In this document: positions 1 to 10,445 of the stretch, piece after piece | Position numbering within the stretch: position 1 is the first letter of the stretch | Layout: every line of letters begins with the position of its first letter | Assembly (NCBI RefSeq): GCF_034702125.1 | Contig: NC_085880.1 | Location: forward strand, 44,887,077 to 44,951,076 | From: Engraulis encrasicolus | Taxonomy: Eukaryota > Chordata > Actinopteri > Clupeiformes > Engraulidae | Reading direction: 5' to 3' | Length of the DNA stretch: 64,000 nucleotides | The notes under the pieces: generated by a model | Databases searched by the model: none | What the model saw: the letters and a program-made list of their open reading frames with translations, nothing else | What the model was told of the DNA's origin: nothing | Program-made: the position numbers and the translations under genes

Positions 1-640
1 ACAGGTCAGTGTAGCTTCTTCATAGTGGTGTCACCCTTGCTTGTTTGAAGGCGAGGGTACAGTGCCGGAGGGAGAGTGAGGAGTTCATGAGGATGTGATT
101 GCTGGACCACTGTTTGGGCAATGTATGAATAGAAGGTTCGTGGCACTGGGTCCAGTAGGCAGGTAGTGGAACAGCTCTTGTGATGAGTTGGAAACGTCTT
201 CTTCAGAGACATAGTGAATTCTTTAAGTGTTGGCAGGAGTCCGGCGGTTATCCCACGGGGTGTCTTCTAGGCGGAGGTCGGCTCACAGAATTGCTTGCTA
301 ATATTTGCCGTCTTTATCCCGTGAAGAAGGTGCAAAGTTTCTGGTTTCAGGTCTGAGGGCGCAGGAGGGGGGAGTGTTGAGCATGACTGAATGTAAGAAA
401 CCAACTTACTTGGTCTGTAGTGTGCTGATCTTGTCTTGTAGTAGGTCGTTTGGCAGCAGTTACAGAGGCGGAAGAAGGAGGCTAGTAGAGTTTTAAGTTT
501 TTCGAGGTCAGATGGGTTTGCGGGTTTTGCGCCATTTTTCCTTTCCGCTGCACTGAGGTGGTTACGTAGTGTCCCGGATGGCTCGTCAGCCATGGTCGCG
601 GTTGTAAGGACTTGCAGGTTTAGTGACCTAGTGGCACAGG
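1..640 (-). pseudogene. L2-clade LINE ORF2 fragment, frameshifted
   Basis: Reading the minus strand, about 593 to 267 gives MADEPSGTLRNHLSAAERKN followed by PSDLEKLKTLLASF, which resembles the linker before the reverse transcriptase in fish L2-type LINEs (the usual pattern is an ERKWRK-like motif, then a LLxxFSSSVTAAK-like stretch). After frame changes, 212 to 6 gives TTCLLDPVPRTF, the early reverse-transcriptase motif with LDPxP, and in another frame HILMNSSLSL and AFKQARVTPL, the next block of the same domain. The protein is spread over at least three frames, so it is dead. The upstream edge coincides with the (CA)n tract at 651; the downstream part leaves the window. Family call is from memory of L2 proteins. 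Confidence 0.72.
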
Positions 641-650
641 TGTCCGAGAG

Positions 651-671
651 ACACACACACACACACACACA

Positions 672-750
<79 letters not shown>

Positions 751-752
751 CA
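651..752. repeat. (CA)n microsatellite
   Basis: About 100 bp of nearly pure CA with a few interruptions (an inserted T near 671, a G near 744). It abuts the broken end of the LINE fragment. Apparent open frames across it are repeat translation only. Confidence 0.97.
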
Positions 753-1251
753 AAGCCTACACACACTCAGGGCTTTACCAACAGGTATTCTCGACGTTTG
801 CACTACCATCTATGACGATTAGACTACACATTCCACAGCGTACAATTGTGGTGATGGATGTACCTCTCAGTTCCCCCGAAATTAAAATGTCATGTCAAAA
901 ACATATTTCCAGGGTCAAAATTGAACCCTAAATCAATCCTTTGCACCATTCTCCAACCTGAGCTCAATTACGAGCAACACTGACATCATAGGAAAATCTG
1001 CTCATATTTTTACCTGCTCTGACACACGGAGAATCTTGCCACCCAACATTCTTGAATGTGTTTAATAAATGTAATACAACCTATAGCGCAGCGAGGAGAG
1101 GAGACTAAAGTGGGACCATCTGTCAGAGCACTGCTGCGGTCTTCAAATGGCCTAGCGGTAAAGGATCCATTTAATGCCATTCACCATCTGGAGATTGCCA
1201 GTGTGCTGCATAACCCCACTGTATCTTGGACAGTTTAGGACGCATAGAAGT
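753..1251. other. unique intergenic sequence
   Basis: No transposon ends, splice-bounded open frame or long repeat seen. The 60-residue open frame at 1056-1238 has no recognisable motif. Confidence 0.5.
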
Positions 1252-1513
1252 CAGGGACGCTTCTATGGTTTTGGAAGCCCTAAGCATAACTGGTCAGGAG
1301 GCCCCCCTCACCATTAAATAATAATAATAATAATCTAATAACCAATAAATATACGTTTTGCAATGTTATTCAACATTTTTTCATGACGTTTTTTAGTCAA
1401 TCTCGATTTAAGAGGCCCCAATTTTAGGGGCAAAGTGGTTGGTGCCCTAAGCACTGGTTGGTGCCCTAAGCACTCTGCGTACTCTGCTTCTGCTCTGTGT
1501 AGTGACGGCCCTG
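1252..1513. mobile_element. hAT-type MITE with 8-bp target duplication
   Basis: The segment starts CAGGGACG and ends CGGCCCTG, short inverted ends of the hAT CAGGG type. It is flanked by atagaagt (1244-1251) and gtagaagt (1514-1521), an 8-bp duplication with one mismatch. It is 262 bp, has no coding capacity, and includes an ATA/AAT run near 1315 and a small internal direct repeat (ggtgccctaagcactggtt near 1440). Confidence 0.75.
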
Positions 1514-1521
1514 GTAGAAGT

Positions 1522-2820
1522 ATTCCTCTTCCTCCACCGAATGAACCGTGACCACATGTTACTGGACATTAATTTATGGGCCCGAATTTTTTTCAGTGTG
1601 TCCGAACATATGAAAGCAATGAAAAGATCCCTGCGATTCGGGAATACGGCCTTTCATGTTTTATCCCAAAAAAGTCCCGGGAAAGAATTAGCACATCAAT
1701 TATGTCATGGCTTTGGCTTGGTGTTACTTGAAGAAATCATTATTGCTTTAAAGGTGTAAATGGCGAAAAGTACATCATTAGGGGGGTGCAAAGGAACTTT
1801 GCCTTGCAAATTGATACCTCAAATGTGTTGGCAGATTTGTTATTCGAACCAATACTAGAGTACACATGCTTCTCCAATGTAGTGCTTCATGAAACGCTGT
1901 CTTGAGATTTCAGCTCTTGGGTTTTACCAGCTGCTCTGTGGTGTGTGTTAACAGACATGACAAGAAAAAGGGGAACACCTCTTCTCTTTACAGAGGAAAA
2001 AAAAGAAATGGAAAAACAACCATTTTATTACCTTAGATCCCTAGGGATGTTCATCCGTAAGAGAACAAAATCTTCAAATCAGTTACACTATAGTATTTTA
2101 CCATCCCTGTTACAGCGTATGTATCATAAAGCACAAATACAAAGTTTCAAATAATATGTAACATTATGGAAATTATGGACAATTATGTATATTTTTAATT
2201 TTCTTATATTTAGTGTATATGCTTTTATACATTGTCTGTGTACTCAAATTCCTTTCTTTTTTCTCTTCAAGGTCTATTTATAAATGCCTTAGTGATGTTT
2301 TACTGGACATAGATACAATTTTTTTTTTTTTTTAACTTTTGAATCTGGTACCGTATCACCAATGGGTAAAGTCCAATGAAACACTCAAAAGGTGTACCGA
2401 GTCCTATTCACACTGTGGTGGGATGGGAGACACGTGAGTAGTGATAAAATCAGATGTTAACCTTTAAGAGTGTGGGTTTTTGAGCATTCTATAAAAAGAA
2501 TGCGTTCTATAACAATGCAAGATTCTACAATTCCATATTGTATTGAATGACGCCAAGAATTCTATAGAACTTTCACTGCCCGAACATTCCCGTCACACCG
2601 GTGTGACGGTACACTCTTCTATCAGGTTTATGATCATACTGTCTTAGATGTGTTCTGCAGTATCAGATGATTTAATAAGTTATCGTACAATGATCGAGTA
2701 AGTTGGCGTTAAGGTGTGGCATGATTTCAGTAATGGAGAATCCAGCTGGTAAGTCCTCCAAACGCCGATACTGTTTCTGTGAATGGGTGCCATTTTCAGA
2801 TCGTTATGTTTCCACTGTCT
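1522..2820. other. unique AT-rich sequence
   Basis: Contains only short open frames without motifs, a poly-T run near 2320 and one perfect palindrome (listed separately). No gene or complete transposon recognised. Confidence 0.45.
2590..2609. other. 20-bp perfect palindrome
   Basis: The sequence ccgtcacaccggtgtgacgg equals its own reverse complement over all 20 bases. The surrounding 100 bp repeats short blocks such as attctata and is otherwise AT-rich. Function unknown; it may be a transposon centre or a protein-binding site. Confidence 0.9.
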
Positions 2821-3449
2821 TAGCGGTTCTCAACCTTTTTTGAACAAGCGACCCCTTGACCTCACCATAAGCCGCCTCAGGCCCCCTTGAACTCATAATT
2901 CTACCAACTCCCCCCATAGTATTAAAAAAATAAAATAGACGAATGCCCCTCAATGGCAAGTGAGCAACTTGTGACTTGACTCGACTTGCACGCTATTGAC
3001 TCGAGACTTGACTTGACTTGACAGTTTTAGCTTGTAAGGACTTGCTATAGTATGGTAAGTCTAAATGTATTTATTTTTTTGCATTTGTATGTCAAAAAAT
3101 TACATGGAAAAAAAATGAAATATTAAATGAATTGCCATTAAACAATACCAGTAGGCCGACTATTTTTGTTTAGAATGGGGGACATGCAGAGCAGTGTGGA
3201 GAGGTAATGATTTTATGACCGAAAGTAATTGTCAATGTTGTGCATAGAATGACTTGTTAGTGAATTGAAAAAAATGATACTTGGACTTGGACTTGACTTG
3301 GCTTTGGTACGACTTAGACTTGGACTTGACTTGGTCAAATGTGTCTTAACTTGTGACTTGACTGGAACGACTTGAGACTTACTTGTGACTTGCAAATTAG
3401 TGACTTGATCCCATCTCTGGTTTGTAGAGCCCCCGTTGAGAAACACTCT
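2821..3449. mobile_element. hAT-like element with TTCTCAACC end, interrupted
   Basis: Begins tagcggttctcaacc and ends cgttgagaaacactc, imperfect inverted ends of the CAGTGGTTCTCAACC type seen again at 53.6 kb. The internal 'cccccgttgag' end is shared with that copy. The middle is filled by an ACTTG-rich repeat. I could not find a clean 8-bp duplication, so the outer limits are approximate. Confidence 0.55.
2955..3415. repeat. ACTTG-rich interspersed repeat
   Basis: Dominated by irregular repeats of gacttg, gacttgactc and cttggacttg, especially at 2965-3060 and 3285-3410. The copy ends near gacttgatcccatctctgg. It appears to have inserted into the flanking hAT-like element. Edges are not resolved. 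Confidence 0.6.
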
Positions 3450-3465
3450 CTGAGCTGAGGTGAAC

Positions 3466-3950
3466 CCGGTACAGCTCGACACAGCATGAGGGGTCTTACA
3501 CACCAGGGCGGTAAAGCATCGCAGAACGGCCACCTTTTTTTACCCGCGTCGGTGAAAATACATTGAAACATATCTGTCCTTACACACCAACCGGCGGTAG
3601 TCGAGCGTCAGTGGCGCGGGAGCCGGCTCCGCGCCGCGCTGCATTTGGAAAATAGAACTGGAGCGTATTTTTCACGCCGGCGACCGGCGGTGTCTCATTC
3701 AAATGAATGGCAAAGTAGCATGCTAGCTTTGGCTGTGGGGAGGGTTTTGAACAGGACTGGCCGCGCACGCCGACGCTGTCAGTGTGAAAGGCAGAGAAAA
3801 ACACGCCGGCCGAAACTAAGCAGAAAGACCGCGTTCGTCCCGCGACTGTTCCGTTCCGCCTTGGTATGTTTTGGCCCTAACTCAGCCACCACTTGTTGCT
3901 TTTCGATTGGGCATGACACAGTTCAACTCAGCTCGAAAAGCAGCCGGCCG
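3466..3950. mobile_element. ISL2EU-like MITE remnant hosting a Harbinger-like MITE
   Basis: The flanks of the Harbinger-like copy at 3490-3877 join up as acagctcgacacagc plus ctcagccaccacttgttgct and cgattgggcatgacac. This parallels the middle of the intact ISL2EU-like element at 62422-62580 (acagctcgacacagcgcgac, then a cactttttgcttt stretch). So the Harbinger-like copy sits inside an older relative of that element. The outer ends of this remnant have decayed. Confidence 0.5.
3490..3877 (+). mobile_element. PIF/Harbinger-like MITE, copy 1
   Basis: Starts GGGGTCTTACACACCAGGGC; the other end, read inward, is GGGCCAAAACATACCAAGGC, an imperfect inverted terminal repeat. It is followed by taa (3878-3880) and preceded by tga, a decayed 3-bp duplication of the TWA type used by PIF/Harbinger. 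388 bp, GC-rich interior with a ccggcg(a)ccggcggtgt motif. The open frame from 3645 is just read-through of this repeat. Confidence 0.72.
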
Positions 3951-4337
3951 GCTGAAGTGAGCGGAGAGGGTCTTTCGCTGCCTGCTACCCAGAATCCACA
4001 GCAGCTACTCCTCACCGGTGAATCATAAAATAATCATGGCGGCCATCAGATCAACTCTCTTGGACTACTCTTCAGTTCGACACTGTATTGCTTCGATATT
4101 ACAATCCAAGGAAGGAATCAACATTGTAGATCCAAACATGATGTTGCTGAAACTATTTATAGCCTACTTCAACAGGTGATATACCTGTTGGCCTTACCTC
4201 AAGTCAACTAGCCTATGTAAAGTAATGCTACGTGACAACGTCTAAAACGTAACTCAAACCATAATCCGGGGAACACGGTTTGGAAACAGTATCACTCAGC
4301 TCGACATGGCACGCACGACATGGTATGGCATTATGGT

Positions 4338-4664
4338 ATGCTTAGTTTCGGCTGGTGTGATTTTCTCTGGCTTTCACACTGACAGCATCGGCGTGCGCGG
4401 CCAGTCCTGTTCAAAACCCCCCCACAGCCAAAGCTAGCGTGCTACTTTGCCATTCATTTGAATGAGACACCGCCGGTCGCCGGCGTGAAAAATACGCTCG
4501 AGTTCTATTTTCCAAATGCAGCAAGGAGCCGGCTCCCGCGCCGCTGACACTCGACTACCGCCGGTTGGTGTGTAAGGACAGATATGTTTCAATGTATTTT
4601 CACAGACGCCGGTAAAAAACGCGGCCGTTCCGCGACGCTTTACCGCCCTGGTGTGTAAGACCCT
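4338..4664 (-). mobile_element. PIF/Harbinger-like MITE, copy 2, truncated
   Basis: Inverted relative to copy 1. It keeps the ggtgtgtaagaccc end at 4650-4663 but its other end is lost near 4338. It is immediately followed by taa and copy 3, so the two sit head to tail on the minus strand. Confidence 0.7.
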
Positions 4665-4667
4665 TAA

Positions 4668-5048
4668 GGGGCAAAACATACCAAGGCGGAACGGAACGGT
4701 CACGGGACGAACGCGGTCTTTCTGCTTAGTTTCAGCCGGCGTGTTTTTCTCTGCCTTTCACACTGACAGCTTCGGCGTGCGCGGCCAGTCCTGTTCAAAA
4801 CCCTCCCCACAGCCAAAGCTAGCATGCTACTCTGCCATTCATTTGAATGAGACACCGCCGGTCGCCGGCGTGAAAAATACGCTCGAGTTCTATTTTCCAA
4901 ATGCAGCGCGGCACGGAACCGGCTCCCGCACCGCTGACGCTCGAGCGGTTGGTGTGTAAGGACAGATATGTTTCAATGTATTTTCACCGACGCCGGTAAA
5001 AAACGCGGCCGTTCCGCGACGCTTTACCGCCCTGGTGTGTAAGACCCC
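4668..5048 (-). mobile_element. PIF/Harbinger-like MITE, copy 3
   Basis: Best preserved copy. It runs GGGGCAAAACATACCAAGGC to CTGGTGTGTAAGACCCC and is flanked by taa on both sides (4665-4667 and 5049-5051), an exact 3-bp duplication. 381 bp. It is nearly identical to copy 1 in inverse orientation, so 3490-5048 is a large inverted repeat with about 790 bp between the arms. Confidence 0.8.
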
Positions 5049-5109
5049 TAAGACCCCTTTTCCTGGATCGATGTGACATCAGGTGAACGCCCCTTTAGGC
5101 CTATTTTAG

Positions 5110-5672
5110 AACAGATCGGGGAAACAGGGCGGGATGGAAGCAATTTTTACCTGCGGTGGCGAAAATAGATGGAAACAGATCTGCCCTTCCACACCAACAC
5201 GGTGGTAGTTGGTCAGTATGTGCATGGGAGCCACACTGCATTTGGAAAATAGAATTAGAGCGGGATTTGGACTGCAGCGGCCGGCGGTGTCCCGTTGAAA
5301 TGAATGGCAAAGTAGCAAACTAGCCAGTTTTACCAAATGTGTATGATCAAATCCTGCCTAAAACGTGCTCAGTTCCGCCCAATTTCAACAAATTGTATTG
5401 ATTTCTATGGGCATAAAACTGCAGGGGAAAAAAACGCCAAATGGCCAATTTTTCCAATTTTTACCGGCAGACGGCCATCCCAAGCAGCCCAATTGGACCG
5501 GTAACCGCACAATCTGGCAACACTGAAACTAGCATTGGCTATGGGGGGGATTTTGAACAGGACTGGCTGTGACGCTGTCGGTGTGAAAGGCCGAGTAGAA
5601 CAAACAGCCCGATACTCGGCTGTCTTCTTGCTGCGGCCACGCCACACTCTTCTGTGTATCTGGCCTTAGGAG
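5110..5672 (+). mobile_element. PIF/Harbinger-like MITE, copy 4, diverged
   Basis: Shares the core of copy 1 (catttggaaaatagaa, cggccggcggtgtc, tgaatggcaaagtagc, gaacaggactggc) with many substitutions, so it is an older member. It is split by the hAT MITE at 5325-5525; the halves rejoin at aaactagc. Outer ends are approximate. Confidence 0.65.
5325..5525 (+). mobile_element. hAT MITE family A, copy 1
   Basis: Begins cagttttaccaaatgtg (worn form of the family start CAGTGTTGCCAGATGTG) and ends atctggcaacactg. It is flanked by aaactagc at 5317-5324 and 5526-5533, an exact 8-bp duplication inside Harbinger-like copy 4. 201 bp, non-coding. The interior has the family hallmarks: ccgcccaatttcaacaaatt, tgatttctatgggc, atcccaagcagcccaattgg. 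Confidence 0.9.
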
Positions 5673-6294
5673 ACCTTCAGTTAGGTGATCTTTTGAGACT
5701 TTAGGTTGAGAATAAAATGGAATTCCCTTAGCACTGTAGATGGCGGTAGCGCACATCTTGTGCAAGCCGCCACCAAACACCACAGAAAGAGAAGAAAAGG
5801 AAGTGGAATCGGAAGTGGAAAGTTTGAATTATCTTTCAGAAGATTCTTTGGCGCTACACTGCAAACCAGCATTTATGGAGTTCTATGACACACATTGGAG
5901 CCAACACTTCATTTCAGTTTTGTTTTCTTGGGTGAAACGAAGAGTGTAAACTAATTTATTGAGGCCCATTAACTTCAAGTATTGGGCTACATTACACTGA
6001 CCGTATGAAAGAGAGACCGCAATTCCACTGCGTGCTGTTTTTGAAGTGTCTGAGGCCAATGCATTTCTTCATCACTTTTCTTGCCATGTGTGAAGCTCTT
6101 CCTCTTGCATCTTTGTCTTCGCCACTGCGCTGCCTCCTGGTTTTGGCATATCATAGTCACTATTGAGAGTGCTGCCTTCAAAAACAGCCATTACAGGGAC
6201 AGTTTGAAGGTGTCTTAGAATAAAGGAGAAGGGGGGTTTCAAACAGTCTTTGATGGCTCTCTCCCTGTCCTTTATACCCACCTTCTGAGGCAGG
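5673..6294. other. intergenic, possible retroposon scrap
   Basis: The stretch tagatggcggtagcgcac to agccgccaccaaacacc (about 5737-5785) resembles a repeat fragment often seen in fish genomes, but I cannot name it. The 69-residue open frame at 5740-5949 has no domain. The rest is featureless. Confidence 0.35.
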
Positions 6295-6699
6295 CAGGGA
6301 CGGGACTGGGCGGGGGGAGAAATAGGGCCCGGGCACTTTTGGCCTGAAGGGGCCCCTCATAATTAGAGACGCAGAACTGACTCACCGGTGGGCCCCGCAA
6401 CCTCGTGGGCCCCTATTTTCAGAAATTGTTTTTTTTTTTTAACATTTCTGAAAATAGGGGCCCCGGCCCTGTCGTGGCGAAAAGGTAGGGTACTCGTCTG
6501 CCATGCGGCCGACCCGGGTTCAATTGCCGGCCCTGTTCCTTTGCCGACCCCTCCCCATTTATCTCCCCATTCGCTTCCTGTCCACCTCTCAAACTTATCA
6601 TCAATAAAGTCGTAAAAAAAGAGAAAAGAAAATAGGGCCCACAAGGGTGCGGGGCCCACCTGGAAATGCCTGCTATGCCAGATGGCCAGTGCAGCCCTG
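6295..6699 (+). mobile_element. hAT-like MITE family B, copy 1, with SINE inside
   Basis: Starts cagggacgggactgg and ends ccagtgcagccctg, giving CAGGGCTG-type hAT ends. Family hallmarks are aatagggcccgggcactttt, cctcataattag, ctgactcaccggtgggcc and tatgccagatggccagt. A SINE interrupts it at about 6464-6628. Target duplication is not clear for this copy, but it is for the relatives at 40944 and 48442. Confidence 0.7.
6464..6628 (+). mobile_element. tRNA-derived SINE, nested
   Basis: The head has polymerase III promoter-like boxes (tggcgaaaaggtagg as A box, gacccgggttcaattgcc as B box), then a conserved body (cctttgccgacccctcccc, cgcttcctgtc) and an A-rich tail with caataaag. It is bracketed by gaaaataggggccc before and gaaaatagggccc after, a target duplication typical of LINE-mobilised retroposons. 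It landed in the central hairpin of the host MITE. Confidence 0.75.
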
Positions 6700-7144
6700 G
6701 GCAGAGACAATTTGCAATACTGCTGCAGTATGTCGGACTAACTGCAAATCAGCAACCTCGTAAAATAACCAAACACTAATATACCTTCATCTAGCCTACC
6801 TATTAGTGAGCAGGTCTGTTTTTAAGATGTGCAAATGGTAAACTCATGCAAAATGGAATCTTCAAAAAAAATGGACATATAAAAAGAGATCTAATGATCT
6901 ATTTAACTAATTCAATAGTTTATTCATTGAAATGATATTTATGTGATATATTGTAGGCCTATATTAGCTTGGCGACGCCATCCTATGTACTCAAAAGATT
7001 TTGGCTCCACACATCATCTGGAAAAAGCCTCGAGCTTGGTTCTCTCAGTGTTTAGCCAATCAGCAAACAGTTGAGTGATGATGCAGAACTTACCCGCAAA
7101 GTCTGTTACTGATTGGTTAAGGTAACTATAGGCTATTCATTCTT
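6700..7144. other. unique AT-rich sequence
   Basis: No open frame, terminal repeat or long repeat recognised. Confidence 0.5.
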
Positions 7145-8115
7145 TTGTTTTGTTACCTTCGCCAAGACAAAGTCGGCGAAGGTTATGTTTTGACCGCTGT
7201 GTATTTATTTATTTATTTGTGAATATGTTTGTTGTTTGTATGTACTTCGTATAACTCAGTCAGAACTGAGCCAATTTTTATGAAATTTGGTGGAATGATT
7301 GGTCATGACCCAAGGAACAATCGATTAGTTTTTGGGAGTGATTGGGTCAAAGGTCAAAGGTCAAGGTCAAAATGTTTGTTTGTACTTTGTATAACTCAGA
7401 CAGAACTGAGCCGATTTTTAGGAAATTTAGTGGGATGATTGGTCATGACCCAAGGAACAATCTATTAGTTTTTGGGAGTGATTGGGTCAAAGGTCAAAGG
7501 TCAAGGTCACGAAAAGGTCAAAAACGTAAATTGAGCCGATTTTTATGAAATTTAGTAGGATGATTGGTCATGACCCAAGGAACAATTCATTACTTTTTGG
7601 GAGTGATTGGGTCAAAGGTCAAAGGTCAAGGTCACAAAAAGGTCAAAAACGTAAATTAAGCCGATTTTTATGAAATTTAGTGGGATGATTGGTCATGACC
7701 CAAGGAACAATCGATTACTTTTTGGGAGTGATTGGGTCAAAGGTCAAAGTCAAGGTCACGAAAAGGTCAAAAACGTAAATTGACCCGATTTTTATGAAAT
7801 TTAGTGGGATGATTCGTCATGACCCAAGGAACAATCCATTACTTTTTGGGAGTGATTGGGTCAAAGGTCAAGGTCACGAAAAGGTCAAAAACGTTTTTCT
7901 TTGCCAAGCACTATATGCCAGAACAACGTGTGCATGCTGAATTGAATAAGAGGTCAAGACTGGGCCAAAAATGTAATATTACGATAATCCGGTCCGATTT
8001 CAATGAAACTAACACCAAGATTTGGAGAATGCTATGCCCCACACTCTGAAGATGGCCAGAAAAAAATAAGTGGCGTAGGCGAAGGTTTGCGCTCTACCGA
8101 GTGCCCATTCTAGTT
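7145..8115. mobile_element. non-autonomous element with cgccaag/ggcgaagg ends
   Basis: Opens with ccttcgccaagacaaagtc and ggcgaaggttatgtttt and closes with ggcgtaggcgaaggtttgcg, then gcccattctagttatt. The second element at 15245-15565 has the same type of start (cgccaaggaggttatg) and the same cttggcgaagg and ctagttatt finish. Most of the interior is a tandem array. Superfamily unknown to me; this repeat type is widespread in fish and some invertebrates. Confidence 0.6.
7255..7895 (+). repeat. tandem array, about 125-139 bp period, five units
   Basis: Each unit reads: gagccgatttttatgaaatt, agtgggatgattggtcatgacc, caaggaacaatcnatta, tttttgggagtgattgggtc, aaaggtcaaaggtcaaggtca, then a linker. 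The ggtcatgaccc landmark recurs near 7299, 7438, 7563, 7688 and (as cgtcatgaccc) 7813. The first interval is longest. Each unit has a GGGTCAAAGGTCA direct repeat and most a TCAAGGTCA extended half-site, identical to nuclear-receptor consensus sites; whether they bind anything is inference. Confidence 0.88.
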
Positions 8116-8550
8116 ATTTGTATGCTTTTGCAACGCTTTATCGTAACAGCTAATAAAGCACAATATGGGTTTTAATTTGAATTCAGAACGCCAATGAATT
8201 TAAATGGCAGAGTATCTCCCACCCTCCACGGAGACGAATTCCTCTTGGCTTTTGCCAGACTGTTTGACTCTCAACCAGGCCAGGCCTATATAACAGGACT
8301 ATGAAATAAATATTGGGACAAAAATATTGCAGATGTTGATCATTTGTGGCAAACAAATGACTATCAATGTTTTATTTGCTATTTTGGTGTTTATAGCAAA
8401 ACTTAACATGCAAATGCATTCCCTTTTCTGAAAGTTTGATTTTAGTTTGGTGTTTAGTGTAGTGGGTTTGGTCCACGTATAGTAGGCCCCTACCTGTATA
8501 GCATTCTTCAGTTTTATCGTAATGGGATTGCCCTGAAAGTATAGGAACGA
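8116..8550. other. unique intergenic sequence
   Basis: Nothing recognised. Confidence 0.5.
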
Positions 8551-8551
8551 A

Positions 8552-8567
8552 GTGTGTGTGTGTGTGT

Positions 8568-8617
<50 letters not shown>

Positions 8618-8651
8618 GCGCGTGTGCGTCTGTGTGTCTGTGTCTGTGTGT
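8552..8651. repeat. (TG)n microsatellite
   Basis: About 100 bp of TG with GCG and CTG interruptions in the second half. Confidence 0.97.
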
Positions 8652-9287
<636 letters not shown>

Positions 9288-9373
9288 TTTCTATGATGCA
9301 GTTATGAGAAATGGTGGTGTTTAGCACTATGAGGAGAGGGGGGTAAAAGCTTGGAATTCTTTTCAAGGTCATG

Positions 9374-9478
9374 TTCTGTGTGGTAGCCGTCCTAATCCCT
9401 CCTCCATTAACATGATCGGACCCGAGACCTATTGCACAGCGGAGGATACGGGGCTCAGCTTTCACTTTAGCGCTACCA
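9374..9478 (-). mobile_element. tRNA-derived SINE-like fragment
   Basis: On the minus strand the order is aatgtggtagcgctaaag, a short spacer, then ggtctcgggtccgatcatg, which resembles an A box followed by a B box. No tail or target duplication was found, so this is tentative. Confidence 0.35.
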
Positions 9479-10289
9479 CATTAGCCCCTCTTCACAGTAG
9501 CGGATTATGTGACAAATAGCTGCAATTGAAGTCAAAGGTTTTAATGTAATATCTTTTGGTGTGTTTAAACACAATTTAATTTCTCTCTCCAACAAGAGAA
9601 TAAACGATGGTCAGAAATTATGTTCCCCCCCCCATTCATTAAAATAAAAGCATTGTTTTCGCTAATTTGGAATTAACAGCCGGAGTGTGTGCCACCACTG
9701 GGTCAATTACCAGACAGAGAAAGGGAGAAGAGAACTGGCTGGAATAAAGAGGTCGATTCAAGGAGCCAGCGTGAAGGATATATTGACACAGACTCCCCAG
9801 ATCAACCAGTGTGGTGGTCAGGCATTTGCAATGCAGGATGATTACTACAGCTTAAATATCATATACGGTACACACTGTTGGAATTCAGAGGAAGCACGTT
9901 CTAGGCCAGGGGAAAGTCTACCTGCTTAATATGGGCATATTAGAGAACGTAATGCCTCTCTTTCATTGCGTTTTTCTCTCATTAGGCCTATCAAACAGAC
10001 CCAAATGAATATAGGCCGAACATTCATTATTTTTTTGTGATGGGTTATATTGATTCTTTCATTTAAGTAGAAATTCTCCACATTATTAATAGCTCTAGTC
10101 ATGGTGGTCAGTTCATACTAACACTTTTTTTTCCCTCTCTTTAAAACATTTTTTTTTCCTCTGTAAAACTTTATCTGCAGTCCATTTCCATTAATACGGA
10201 CTCTTGCGCTGCTGACTTGTCATCCACAATTCACCTCCAGACTCGTAAGCTGTGAACAACCTGCATCAATAGTATTCATCACGCACGTA
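9479..10289. other. unique intergenic sequence
   Basis: No transposon end or supported coding frame. The 80-residue frame at 9687-9929 is motif-free. Confidence 0.45.
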
Positions 10290-10445
10290 AGACCTAATTA
10301 TATAATGATTAATCTGGAGGTCTTTGTTTTCACAAATGGCTGTCATTTTCCTGATGGTTAAGCCTTATTTGCATGGACCTGTCTTAATAGGACTTAGGGC
10401 ATCAGGGTTTGACAGTCATTAACTGCACACTCAAGCCTTGCTCCC
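10290..10445. promoter_or_regulatory. candidate conserved non-coding element
   Basis: Repeat-free block with motifs typical of developmental enhancers: ataatgattaatctgg, caaatggctgtcatttt, ttatttgcatggac (octamer-like ATTTGCAT), tgacagtcattaac. Conservation is inferred from texture only; no alignment was made. Confidence 0.3.

Noticed and set aside
3645..4028. 127-residue open frame
   Set aside because: It is translation of Harbinger-like copy 1; the same peptide appears from copy 3 in the other orientation, so it is repeat sequence.
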